From Scleroderma bovista (lineage: Eukaryota; Basidiomycota; Agaricomycetes; Boletales; Sclerodermataceae): a stretch of 24,791 nt of DNA. The stretch's first letter is position 1. The number at the start of each line of letters is the position of its first letter. The position numbers and the translations under genes were made by a program. The notes beneath the pieces were generated by a model. The model did no database searches, was not told the DNA's origin, and saw only the letters and a list, made by a program, of their open reading frames with translations. Shown one piece after another: positions 1 to 8,888 of this stretch. The DNA lies in NCBI GenBank assembly GCA_037178675.1, contig JAYMGJ010000661.1, positions 1 to 24,791 on the forward strand, in the 5' to 3' direction.

Positions 1-3000
1 CCCAGTCCAAGACATCCTCGGGACGTGCGTGCATGACCTATACGTTCATAAATTTCATGCTTATGTTGTGCAGCATTCGATCCCAAGCCATTCATCCGTA
101 CATTTGAGGCAGTTGTTGACCGACTCATATCCGTTCGCAAGGATGTCCAGGTCAAAACAGAACAACTTGAGAAGAATGTTAGATTGGCAGAAAGAGAATA
201 CTCTAGGAAGATGTCCGAGTTGAACAAAGGATTTGAGGTGAGCCCCTTCGGTTTTCTGTCCACTTACACTTGCTCAGATCGTCAGGCTGTTGGGTCGTCG
301 TTTGCAACCATGGAGAACAAGCTGAATGAGGTCGGACGCACAGCTATTAGAATAGGTGAGCCGTTCCTCATTGCCAATCCGCCGATTGACGTCCCGTAGG
401 CGAAGAGCTCGAATCTGTTCATATCGAACGACAGCGCGCACACGCAGCGCACAATTTGATTGACTTTTACAACCAATTCTCACGTGGTGACACCAGCCGT
501 CTGGACGCACTCAAGAAAGAAGGGAGAGAAGGCCGACATCAGGTTGCTGTCATCCTCAGGCGCTTGACTATAGTGGCCAAGGAAGTTGACCTTCCCATAG
601 CAGAGAAGGTGAGCCCCGAGCCAATCATGTCGATGCCTAAAGGAAAATTTGCAAAAAGACCAGAGAAAATATTGACAAGTATTGCGAGAAGTTTGAGAAG
701 GAAATGCTGTATCTCTTTGATAGGTGTTACCGAAAAGGTGACCCTAAGATGATGCATGTTTGTATAATCATCTATCTTCATTGAGATGATATGCTCAACA
801 TGGCCGCAGCACTGTGCACAAACACTACTTGATTTCAACGGTGGGGGTTCGTGTGTGCAAGTCTATGTGAATCAGCATGATTTCTTCATCAACAAGGTCA
901 GGGATTGGGTCGACGAGAATGATGAGATGTCAGTGGTTATGGTCACCCGAGTTTCTTGTGCTCATGCAACTTCAGGTGGACGTATATATCTCAGGTAGAC
1001 TCAGCTCCGCCCAAGACAGAACCCGGTCTGGTTGCGCTATTCCGGCAAATAAGAACTACTATGGCGCAAGAGTCACAAATTGTGCAGGCAGTGTTCCCCA
1101 ATCCCCCTCTCGTCATGCAGGTATTCCTTCAGCGCGTTTTTGCACAGTCTGTACGTGTGTGGGGACCGTGTTTGAAGCCCTCTCAACATTTCACAGATTC
1201 AGCAATACGTGGAACAACTACTGACCAAAGGTGCCGCGATCTCGGAACTGGCCTATCTACGCATTCTGCAACTTGTTCACGTGGAAACGTCCACCCTAGT
1301 TGATGACTTGAAGACGCATGAGCTTCCCGCTATGGTTCCGAGTAAATCCAGCGTCGAATTCCGAAAATCACCTAGCAATCGATCTTCCAACATTATCACC
1401 ACCTCTACGACTGTGGCCGCCATGTTGGAAACCGCTATGGAGGAACTCTTCATCCCATACATCGAAGGTCAGAAGTATCTCGACCGGGAAGGTAAATGCT
1501 TGACAAAGCTGTATGCAAACCTTCTCGAAAATTTCTCGTTTTACCATGTAGGAAGGAAAATTTTCGTAGATATTCTGGCTAATACGCAGCATTAGGAGAG
1601 GACCCAACGAGAACGCGGCAAAGCTTCCGTATTTGACCGTATGGTAGATCGACTGGGCGCGGCTGCTGCAAACTCATCGACGGGAAGTTCTACCACGTCC
1701 TCACAAGCTGCGGCTGCCATTATGCGCTTTGGCGGTATGATGACGGACCGCGTTCATGACAAGACGGCAGACGAACCTTTACGTGAGGAGGATGGTCTTC
1801 TCAGTATAGACTTTGCCGAGAATATGTTGAGGTGGCATGCGGAAGCTGTGGGTAGATCTGTGGAACTGAGCGCTCCAAATGATGTGTAAGTTTTGTTCAC
1901 CACTGACATGTAACTCGGGGACTCAATGTTTCGGCAGCCCGAAAAATACGTTCATCTTACTCCGGGTTCTCGCCGAGATGATAGCGAACTCCTATCTTGA
2001 GGTGGCCATTGAAACGTGTGTGGTATTCTTGCTAGTGAATGATCTTCGCTGATCAACTCTCGATTCTTTAAAGTGCCTACATTCGCATCGACTCTGCTGA
2101 TCCAAAGGTGGAACCAGGTCTTCAAGTATTTACTGTGATGAACTCGGTGGATATTATATGTCAATTATGGCAACGATATATGAATATCGCCATCTTCCCT
2201 CTGGCTGCTTCCTCCGTGACCATTCGTCGGGAAATGTCTGTTTTCATCAACCAGACGATGAGTCGTATTGAAGGTGCTTTGAATAATTTGTTACAACGCC
2301 TGACCGATAGCAAGTGATATTGTGTTTCTCCTTGACTATGTACTGATATGCTACTTTTAGCCATCGTTTCCTGGCTTATGCTACAACTCAGCAAGCAGAA
2401 AAAGAACGATTTTAAGCCACGGAACGACGACCAGTCCTTTGCGAGGGTGAACACTGAACCATGCGTCGCTTGCTGTGAGATTTTGGATAAAGTCAGGGAG
2501 GCGGCCCAGCAGAATATGAGCGGGAAGAATCTAGAAGTGTTCCTCACTGAGATAGGTGTCTCGTTCCACAGGTAACGGGAAATTCCTTACACCACATCGA
2601 TTGACCTAATTTCAGGGATAGCCTCCTCCTGGACCATTTGCGCAAGTTCCCAGTCAGCGCAACTGGCGGTTTGATGCTTGCTAAGTCAGGACCTTACTCA
2701 TTCACTCTGACTTGGCCGCTCACAAACATCACAGGGATTTGAAATCGTATCAAGACACCATTGCACTGTTCAAGATACCTTCGCTCGTAGAACGCTTTGA
2801 ATTCATCCGACAATTAGGCAACGCATTCCTCGTCCGACCTGAAATCCTCCGCTCCTATATCACAGAGAACTACCTGGGACGTATCGACTCTTCACTTCTC
2901 AAGCCATACCTCGCTCAAAGAAGTGACTGGGTTCAATTCGAGAACAAGTTCAATGAATCTTCAGAGATTGATGACGCTGTGACAGATGTGAATAATAGAG

Positions 3001-3137
3001 GTTTAAAAGATCGGTTCCGAATGGGGCGACTGAGTAGTGTGATGAAGGAGCTCGAGGGACTTAAATTAGGAGAGGGGATCTCCATTACTATCCCGACTGG
3101 AATTGTGAATAGTTTCCCTGTCATTAGTCGCAGTTAA
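1..3137 (+). CDS. SEC10: Exocyst complex component Sec10 (5' partial)
   Basis: Sec10 is a core exocyst subunit. The complex tethers secretory vesicles to the plasma membrane at growth sites, and Sec10 binds Sec15. The visible part encodes about 832 codons in 14 exons. Introns are 25-73, 238-285, 356-399, 609-658, 758-809, 929-975, 1151-1196, 1548-1595, 1886-1937, 2016-2073, 2310-2360, 2572-2615 and 2685-2734. Family landmarks in order are FDPKPFIRTFE near the start, followed by a charged, probably coiled-coil stretch, then LLDFNGGGSCVQVYVNQHDF, EELFIPYIEGQKYLDRE, SWLMLQLSKQKKNDFKP and a C-terminal helical region rich in LVRPEIL. The stop codon TAA is at 3135-3137. The first exon seen (1-24) starts inside a codon, so the N-terminus lies upstream. 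The intron at 2310 must use a GC donor. Assignment to Sec10 rests on motif recognition from memory and is strong; individual splice sites are inferred. Confidence 0.93.
2310..2360 (+). other. GC-AG intron in SEC10
   Basis: The donor reads GCAAGT after ..GATA and the acceptor is TTTTAG. Removing 51 nt joins LTD to TIVSWLMLQ in frame, which matches the Sec10 family. The GT at 2314 would instead shift the frame into an early stop. GC donors with this hexamer are the usual noncanonical class spliced by the major spliceosome. Confidence 0.8.
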
Positions 3138-3209
3138 GGTATGTTACCGGGGTAACCCAGTATTATGTACATTCGTGATCAAGTTGTATCTACTCCAGTT
3201 CCCATCTGT
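3138..3209. terminator. Shared 3' region between convergent SEC10 and hydratase genes
   Basis: Only 72 bp separate the SEC10 stop from the hydratase stop on the other strand. Both 3' UTRs and cleavage sites must lie here or overlap the neighbouring coding region. No distinct hairpin or strong polyadenylation motif is seen. Confidence 0.5.
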
Positions 3210-4378
3210 TTACTCGCCTTTAAACACAGGAGTTCTCTTCTCTTTGAAGGCTTCTAGTGCTTCGATGCGGTCTTTGGTGCCCAAGAGGACTTCATACGAA
3301 GCCCTTTCGAAATCCAATCCTATCATCAGTGAGACAGGAAGAAAGTGACAGGCTGCAATCCTCCTACCAGATTCCAAGGGCAAATCTGCCGCACGCGATA
3401 TAGCCTGCTTTGCTGCGCGAAGTGCCAGAGGTGCTATAAAGATGTCATGCTATCCGGTTTCCATAAAACACAGAAGAAATCACTCACCGCCTTTGGCGAT
3501 ATCCCGCGCAAGATCAAACGCACGATCAAACGCCGTCGACGGTGAAACAGAAACATAATCAACGACACCTAGGAGGAGTTAGAAAGGCTTCCACAGGAAG
3601 AGGTGTCAGTGGCTAACCCCAGTTAAGAGCTTCCGTCGCAGTTAGCATTCGTGCAGTGAATATGAGGTCCTTGGCTTTTGCCAATCCAAGAAGCCGGACA
3701 GCGCGTTGTGTACCACCTGCACCAGGTATGATACCAAGCCGCGTTTCAGGAAGTCCAATCTTCGTTACATCATGGCCTACCACACTCGTCCTCGCTGATT
3801 GCAAACGAGGGATTGACGCAAAGACATACCGGCCACCCGCAAGTCGCACGCAAAGCTGAGCTCAAGTCCGCCTCCAAGTGCTGGCCCATCTATGGCAGCG
3901 ATGGTGGGCACTGGTAAGGTTTCCAGCTGTCCGAGCGTGGAGCGCAGGTCGGCGAGGAACTTGTTGATGTCCGTTTGCGACATGGTGCGTCGCTCCGCCA
4001 AGTCGGCACCAGCACAGAAGGCATTTGCGCTGGTCGACCGCACAATAAGCACACGGATGCTGTCTGAACTATGAGTTGTGACCAAGGGTAATGATCATGG
4101 GGGATGCCTTTTGTCGAACTTGGCGGTATAAAGACAATCTTGAAGTTCCTGGAAAGGGTCAGAATGATGAGGAAACCAGAAAGAGCATGAACCAATTTGA
4201 CCTGTAGCATCCTCCTGGAGATTGCATTCTTAGTCTGTGGCTTGTTAAGAAACAGGCAAGCAATTTCAGGGTCTGACTTCAGTGGTTGTATAAATGCCTC
4301 TGGCGTGGTTGAAGAGAAAGACCGTCTGATAATAGTCCTGGTTATCCCAGCTTGAATAGTGAGCAATCGACATAGCAT
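3210..4378 (-). CDS. Mitochondrial enoyl-CoA hydratase, AUH/methylglutaconyl-CoA hydratase type
   Basis: This crotonase-fold enzyme adds water to a 2-enoyl-CoA. The AUH branch acts in leucine breakdown in mitochondria. The protein is about 286-290 residues in seven exons. The start at 4378 (MLCRLL) gives an N-terminus rich in Arg, Ser and Thr without acidic residues, a plausible mitochondrial presequence. The crotonase signature is clear: [12 protein letters not shown] for CoA binding and the oxyanion hole, [19 protein letters not shown] with the first catalytic Glu, and [20 protein letters not shown] with the second. The C-terminus [14 protein letters not shown] is typical of the family. Introns are 4149-4201, 4069-4107 or 4069-4119, 3777-3829, 3569-3617, 3434-3487 and 3320-3367. 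An in-frame ATG further upstream, at 4447, would add 23 residues. The substrate could also be a generic short-chain enoyl-CoA. Confidence 0.92.
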
Positions 4379-4698
4379 GATGAACGTAGTTCCGAAGGTA
4401 GCCGTTGTTCGACATGGATGGTCCAGTGGGCGCTTGCCAGTTGTCATCGATTAGATAAGCGAGCACTTTGTTTACAATATTGCCATGTATGTAATACTAT
4501 TGCGAATGGCATTGATATTCAGGGGTCTCTGCACTGGCGAAGGCAGCAAAAGCTTCAAGCTGGATGGCCCAGTGGACGAAGGCAAAATGCAGGAGCAGTG
4601 GTTTAATTTTATGTAATGCATGGGCAACGAAAAAAATTGTAACCACGAAAAAAATATATAAATAGCAATAATAACAATATAAGGCTAATGAAAGCATC
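4379..4698. other. Intergenic: promoter of hydratase gene and 3' region of membrane-protein gene
   Basis: Both flanking genes run on the minus strand, so this 320-bp stretch is downstream of the membrane-protein gene and upstream of the hydratase gene. Positions about 4608-4690 are very A/T-rich, with AAAAAAAT runs and ATATATAAATAG, and read on the minus strand as a T-rich, TATA-like tract. It may serve 3'-end formation of the upstream gene. No gene is supported. Confidence 0.5.
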
Positions 4699-5977
4699 CT
4701 AAAGAGCCCCTCCTGGAGTCTCTGTGGAACTGCCCATACCAGTATAAAAAGAATCAACGGAAAGGCGATCATCCATGACAAGGAAATCTGCAACGGGATG
4801 GGGCGTACTCGGTCGAACAGACGGTTGCACAGCGCTGAGATCATTACCCTCGGGACGGGTTGGGCCAAGGTCAATTTCCGCGATACAGTGCGGATTTGGC
4901 ATCTCTTGGTGGTCAAGAGTATATGCGGCGGCAGAGTGCGCGGGGGGGTATACCCCTTGATTATAATAGGCCTGTGTATCAGGTACGTAGGATGTACCAT
5001 AGCCGTAATCCGGATAATATGCGGCTGGGGGTGGTGCAACAGCCATTGGTTCTCCATAATGTCCCATCTCGGTGAGGGTCGGCTCATCTTCAACGGAATA
5101 ATTTGGCTGCTGCGGGGGTTCTGGTGCGAATTGGGTCTTTTCAAGGAATTCAACGTCGTCATCGAATTGGCTGGCATGACGGCGCTTGGCAAACAACATG
5201 CCCAACCCGATGACGCCCGCAACTCCGACAAGGCCAATTATGGTAAAGGTCCCAGCGACAGCACCTGTATTAGAGAAGAAACTGCATTGTATTGAACGTC
5301 TAACGTTTGTTGATATAAAAGAGGAAGTCTTACCCGGATGATGAAGAAGTGGTGGATGAACTACTTGGGGAAACGGAGGGAGATGCATCGGAGGTGTCCC
5401 CGGGGTCTGTAGACCCAGAATCTGCATTGGGTGTAGTTGCCACGGGAGCATTACCTGAAAATGTGGAAGTTATTATTTGTGTCCCAGGTTGGGCAGTGTT
5501 GCTTGCACTGGAAATATCGATGTGTTATTCATCTTCTGAAGAAAAAAGAACATGAAACATGACACACTAGGTGAAAGACGTCGTTGAAGTAGTTGTGGAT
5601 GACGTTGCAGCCTGAGAGGTCGCCGTTGGTGTTGACATGGATGATGAAACGGTCGTGGGGAGTGCCGAAGAAGAAGAAGTACTGGAGGAGGTACTGGGGA
5701 GTGGGAGTAGAGATGTCAAGGGAGAAACACCGGAATTCAACGAAGGGATGGGAATTGACACAGAAGAGAGTGGAAAGGTAAACGTGGAGTTTACAGATGA
5801 GCCGCCGTCCAGCGGGTTAGTGACCGCTCCTTCAACGTCGGAGGGCAAGACGTCGAGCGCGAGTCTCTTATGCTTCATGCGAAGGAGAGAACCATCAGAA
5901 ACGAGTGATTGCACACCAGAGACGACGAAGGAGAGTGAGGACAACCAAAGGAATGTGCGTCTGCGTTCCAAGCGCAT
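4699..5977 (-). CDS. Ser/Thr-rich single-pass membrane protein, SKG6/Mid2-like
   Basis: The spliced product is 388 residues from three exons (5977-5568, 5507-5334, 5281-4699). Residues 1-25 look like a signal peptide, with Arg residues followed by a hydrophobic stretch ending at VQS. A long Ser/Thr-rich region follows to about residue 194 and is probably O-mannosylated outside the cell. FFSNTGAVAGTFTIIG leads into a single membrane segment at about 201-226, closed by the stop-transfer residues KRRH. The tail, about 160 residues, is acidic then Pro/Tyr-rich (PPPAAYYPDYGYG). This layout is that of fungal SKG6/Mid2-type cell-surface proteins, some of which sense wall stress. The acceptor at 5282 was chosen over the one at 5265 because only it keeps the frame and yields FFSNTGAVAG. 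The function is inferred from architecture only. Confidence 0.72.
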
Positions 5978-6177
5978 CTTGGGTGTACGAAGAAGCGATG
6001 GTCAGCGGAGGGGTAAAGGATAGGCTCGGACTGGAGGCCACAGGCCTTTAAAAATTGGAGGTAAGAATGGCCAGCCAACATGCAATTAGTAGTTGATCAG
6101 TTGCTTGTTACCACCCACGATCATATCATTGCCGTGGCACGTGACCCCGTCTCTTCCGCCCACCAAGGTCCAAAATC
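5978..6177. promoter_or_regulatory. Divergent promoter, membrane-protein gene / SWC4
   Basis: The two start codons are 200 bp apart and point away from each other. On the minus strand a CCAAT (6054-6058) and a TTTAAA-like tract (about 6048-6056) lie about 70-80 bp upstream of the membrane-protein ATG. CACGTGAC at 6138-6145 is 33 bp upstream of the SWC4 ATG and fits the RTCACGTG consensus of Cbf1-type bHLH factors on the other strand. Confidence 0.5.
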
Positions 6178-8032
6178 ATGTCTGCCATCTCTGCTGCAGA
6201 TGTCCGCAGTGCACTTTCGCTTCCGACACCCACACCAGGTCCATCTCAGCCTAGAAAGTCCCATACACAAGGTCCAAAGAAGCCCGAAGGCATATCACGC
6301 GAACTCTATGCTCTGATCGGCACTTCAGCACCCTCTCTTGCTGCAACCCTCGCAAAGCCGAGACTTAAGCAGAAACCGAACTTTTCGGGCCGTGGAACAG
6401 TCAAATGGTGTGAGGTGCCTTTAAACTTTACCGTCAGAATTAACATAAGGAGGTAGGGAACGAAGACCTATCTGCCATCCCGCGCGTACCGACTCTTTGC
6501 AACTCCACCACTGGGCAAAAGCGAGTGAGCGGGATGCCGGTGAGTGTGGATTATTCATAATTTATGCAGTTAAACCCATGTTATCTAGAGTACTCCTTCG
6601 CGAAGTATAACGTGCAACCCACTAAATACACTTACTCTGAAGAGGAGTACACGGGGCTGTTGGATGGTTTGTCAATCCATATCACTTGCCTCTATCTTTT
6701 CACATGTCTACAGACAATGAATGGTCCAAGGACGAGACGGACTACTTGTTCAACATCGTGCACGAGTATGACCTCCGGTGGTATGTCATACTTGACCGCT
6801 ACGACTTTCCAGGGGGCCCTCCACGTGCGATAGAGGTAAAGTGCTAGAATTATGTGCGCTAGCTCTGGGGAATGAAATGTCAACAGGATCTCAAAGACAG
6901 ATACTACAGCTGTTGCAGAAAACTCATTCGTAATCGACCCTGGTCAGGAGACGATGTCAGCAAGTCGCAGCTTCTTAACAGCTACCAGTTCGACAAAGGT
7001 CAACCCATATTGTCCTATTTAACTTTATAACTTACACATGCCGATATTCAGAACGTGAAAAGATGCGGAAGAACTACATCGCAAGCCTCGAAGCACGTAC
7101 TCAGGAAGAAATAGCTGAAGAGGAAGCGTTGTTCATCGAACTGAAACGATTAGAACAAAATGAGCGCAAGTTTAGGAAAGAACGTGACGAATTGCTCCGC
7201 ACCTTACTAGGCATCGACTCTGGGCTGCCTGATATTGTAGCGGAAGAAGAAGGCCCCGCTTCTCTCCCCGTCGAAGGACTTAAGAAAAGAAAGAAAGGGA
7301 CAACAGATACCGACGTTCCATCCACACCCACCAATGTCATATCGTTGGGTGCAGCCGCACCAAAGCGAGCGCAATCAGTAAGAGCGGCCGTTTATGGTGA
7401 GTTGATTGTTTTTTTCGATGCCAACTATCCCTCACCGTCTGTTCAGACGAGAAACACTGCATTTTGCGTGTTGAACCGCCAGCAACAACCACCACAAAAA
7501 CCACACATGTACCTGTTCATCTACGCAGCTTTAAACTTCCTATTCCGAAAGCAGCCATCGCACCGAAGGTCATACAGGCGCTTTCTGAGGTCGGCATTAC
7601 GCATTCCCGTCTGGTCATGCCTACTCGCGAGAACTGCGCCAAGTTCGAGGCCATTCTGGAATCAACCACAGCCCTGCTGGAAACCAAGAAGATGGTAGAC
7701 AAGGTAGATCAGGATATTCGGGTCCTGCGAGCAAGATTGGGGTTGAGAGAAAGTGAGGGTGTTGAGGGAGGAACGGAAGAGTCGACATTGATGGATGTTG
7801 ACGAGCCCAAGGAAGACGGAGGTACAAGCAGAGAAGGTGAGGTCGATGGACGAGCACAGAGTGTCGTCAGTACAAAAAGCGGACGAGGTCGCAAGCAAGT
7901 GAGTGTCTCGACCTCTCCTAGCATATGGCTGAGTGGGCTAATGAGTCTCAGTCACGTCGCTCGATGTCGGTATCTTCCATTGACACATCCACATCGATTC
8001 GGACTGGGACCAAAAGACAAAAGAGAGGCTAG
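6178..8032 (+). CDS. SWC4: SWR1/NuA4 complex subunit Swc4 (DMAP1 family)
   Basis: Swc4/DMAP1 is shared by the SWR1 complex, which installs histone H2A.Z, and the NuA4 histone acetyltransferase, so it acts in the nucleus. The model gives 500 residues in eight exons, with introns 6408-6456, 6540-6588, 6667-6713, 6836-6886, 6999-7051, 7397-7446 and 7899-7951. The N-terminus carries ISRELYALIG. HPARTDSLQLHHWAKA follows at about 85-105. The SANT/Myb-like domain at about 131-180 begins NEWSKDETDYLFNIV and contains DLKDRYYSCCRKL. A charged coiled coil (AEEEALFIELKRLEQNERKF) follows. The C-terminal DMAP1 region holds LRSFKLPIPKAAIAPKV and HSRLVMPTRENCAKFE. The tail ends TKRQKRG, a basic, possibly nuclear-localising end. 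The stretch W-ERRPIC departs from the usual W-EW-x-PF of the family, so that junction deserves a look. The start at 6178 is the first ATG after the promoter. Confidence 0.93.
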
Positions 8033-8150
8033 ATTTTGATATGTATTTACACGCATTGTCACATCCTACTTAGATCCACAGCAAGCAAAGATAGCAACAT
8101 GTTTGTAATGGCTTCCATGGTTTGTGTGAGCATTGGACGGACTACCTCGT
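8033..8150. terminator. Shared 3' region between convergent SWC4 and VTC1
   Basis: The spacer between the two stop codons is 118 bp, moderately A/T-rich, and must carry both cleavage sites. No long hairpin is evident. Confidence 0.45.
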
Positions 8151-8736
8151 TCAAGCCTGGGTAAACCGAAGGAAGAAATTGGTGATGATCGCAACTTCAA
8201 AGATGGGATAGCAACATCAGAATCTGACAATCCTACACAACAAAACGCTTACCGAGTAGTGCAACACACAGGATGGTCTATGTTGAAGAGATTGGAAATC
8301 TTCACGAACGAGACATCTGAGAGAGACACTTACGGGCCCAACTCTGTCGTCATATGGACCGCGACCACCGCGGCGAATAGAAGCAGCTCTCCAGTGGTAG
8401 GTGTACAATGCATATATCATCACCGCCATAGCTGATAGGTATGAGCGATTTACGCCGCAAGAAGCCGAAAACGAAATCTCACCCACTGCAGAGAACATAG
8501 CCGCGCTTATCCTGCCTACCTAAATAGATTTTAGTTGGAGAAGGAGAGGAGATGCAAAGGGGACGAACATTGTCACCGAAGTTGAGCAGACCTACGGCGA
8601 GACCACCCAGGACGACTGTGAAGTGGAGCCATGATAAAAATGTGCGTTCGTTTGCAAACGAGACCTTGGGCTCTACCCTGACCGGGAGTGCGATGCGTTT
8701 GGACGCGGTGCGCTGGAGCAGCGGTTGAGTGGACAT
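8151..8736 (-). CDS. VTC1: Vacuolar transporter chaperone subunit Vtc1 (DUF202)
   Basis: Vtc1 is the small membrane subunit of the VTC polyphosphate polymerase at the vacuole and other membranes. The model is 123 residues, the usual size, in five exons (8736-8569, 8519-8483, 8431-8334, 8277-8253, 8194-8151). Sequence marks are [20 protein letters not shown], then a first membrane helix ([17 protein letters not shown]), a second ([23 protein letters not shown]), the basic loop [19 protein letters not shown], and a third helix ([17 protein letters not shown]). The conserved Arg/Lys/Glu residues before and within the first helix, which line the polyphosphate channel in the yeast complex, are present. 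It lacks SPX and catalytic domains, as expected for Vtc1. It shares a short divergent promoter with the AAA gene. Confidence 0.94.
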
Positions 8737-8888
8737 GGATGATCGAATTGAACAACGTCGGAACTCGACCGACGGCTTCCGCTCGATTTGGCAGTTCAGC
8801 CCCTTTCCACTCCCAGCTCCTTTTGGTTCTGCCTCGTGTCTGCAAGCTGTGGACCTTGCACAGCGGCCTCTTCCTTCTCCCTAGTGTC
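8737..8888. promoter_or_regulatory. Divergent promoter, VTC1 / AAA ATPase
   Basis: The 152 bp between the two opposed start codons must drive both genes if the AAA start at 8889 is right. No TATA box or CACGTG Pho4-type site is visible. The part near the AAA gene is pyrimidine-rich (CTTCCTTCTCCCT), which is common near fungal transcription starts. Confidence 0.45.

Noticed and set aside
2314..2360. GT-AG intron starting at 2314 in SEC10
   Set aside because: It leaves a +1 shift that ends in an early stop and loses the conserved SWLMLQLSKQKK block.
4497..5237. 246-codon open frame on the minus strand and a 165-codon frame on the plus strand (4798-5295) over the membrane-protein gene
   Set aside because: Both are shadows of the coding exon in other frames. 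They lack family motifs, and their composition follows the real gene.
5265..5333. Acceptor at 5265 for the second intron of the membrane-protein gene
   Set aside because: It puts the transmembrane exon out of frame. The acceptor at 5282 keeps the frame and restores FFSNTGAVAG.
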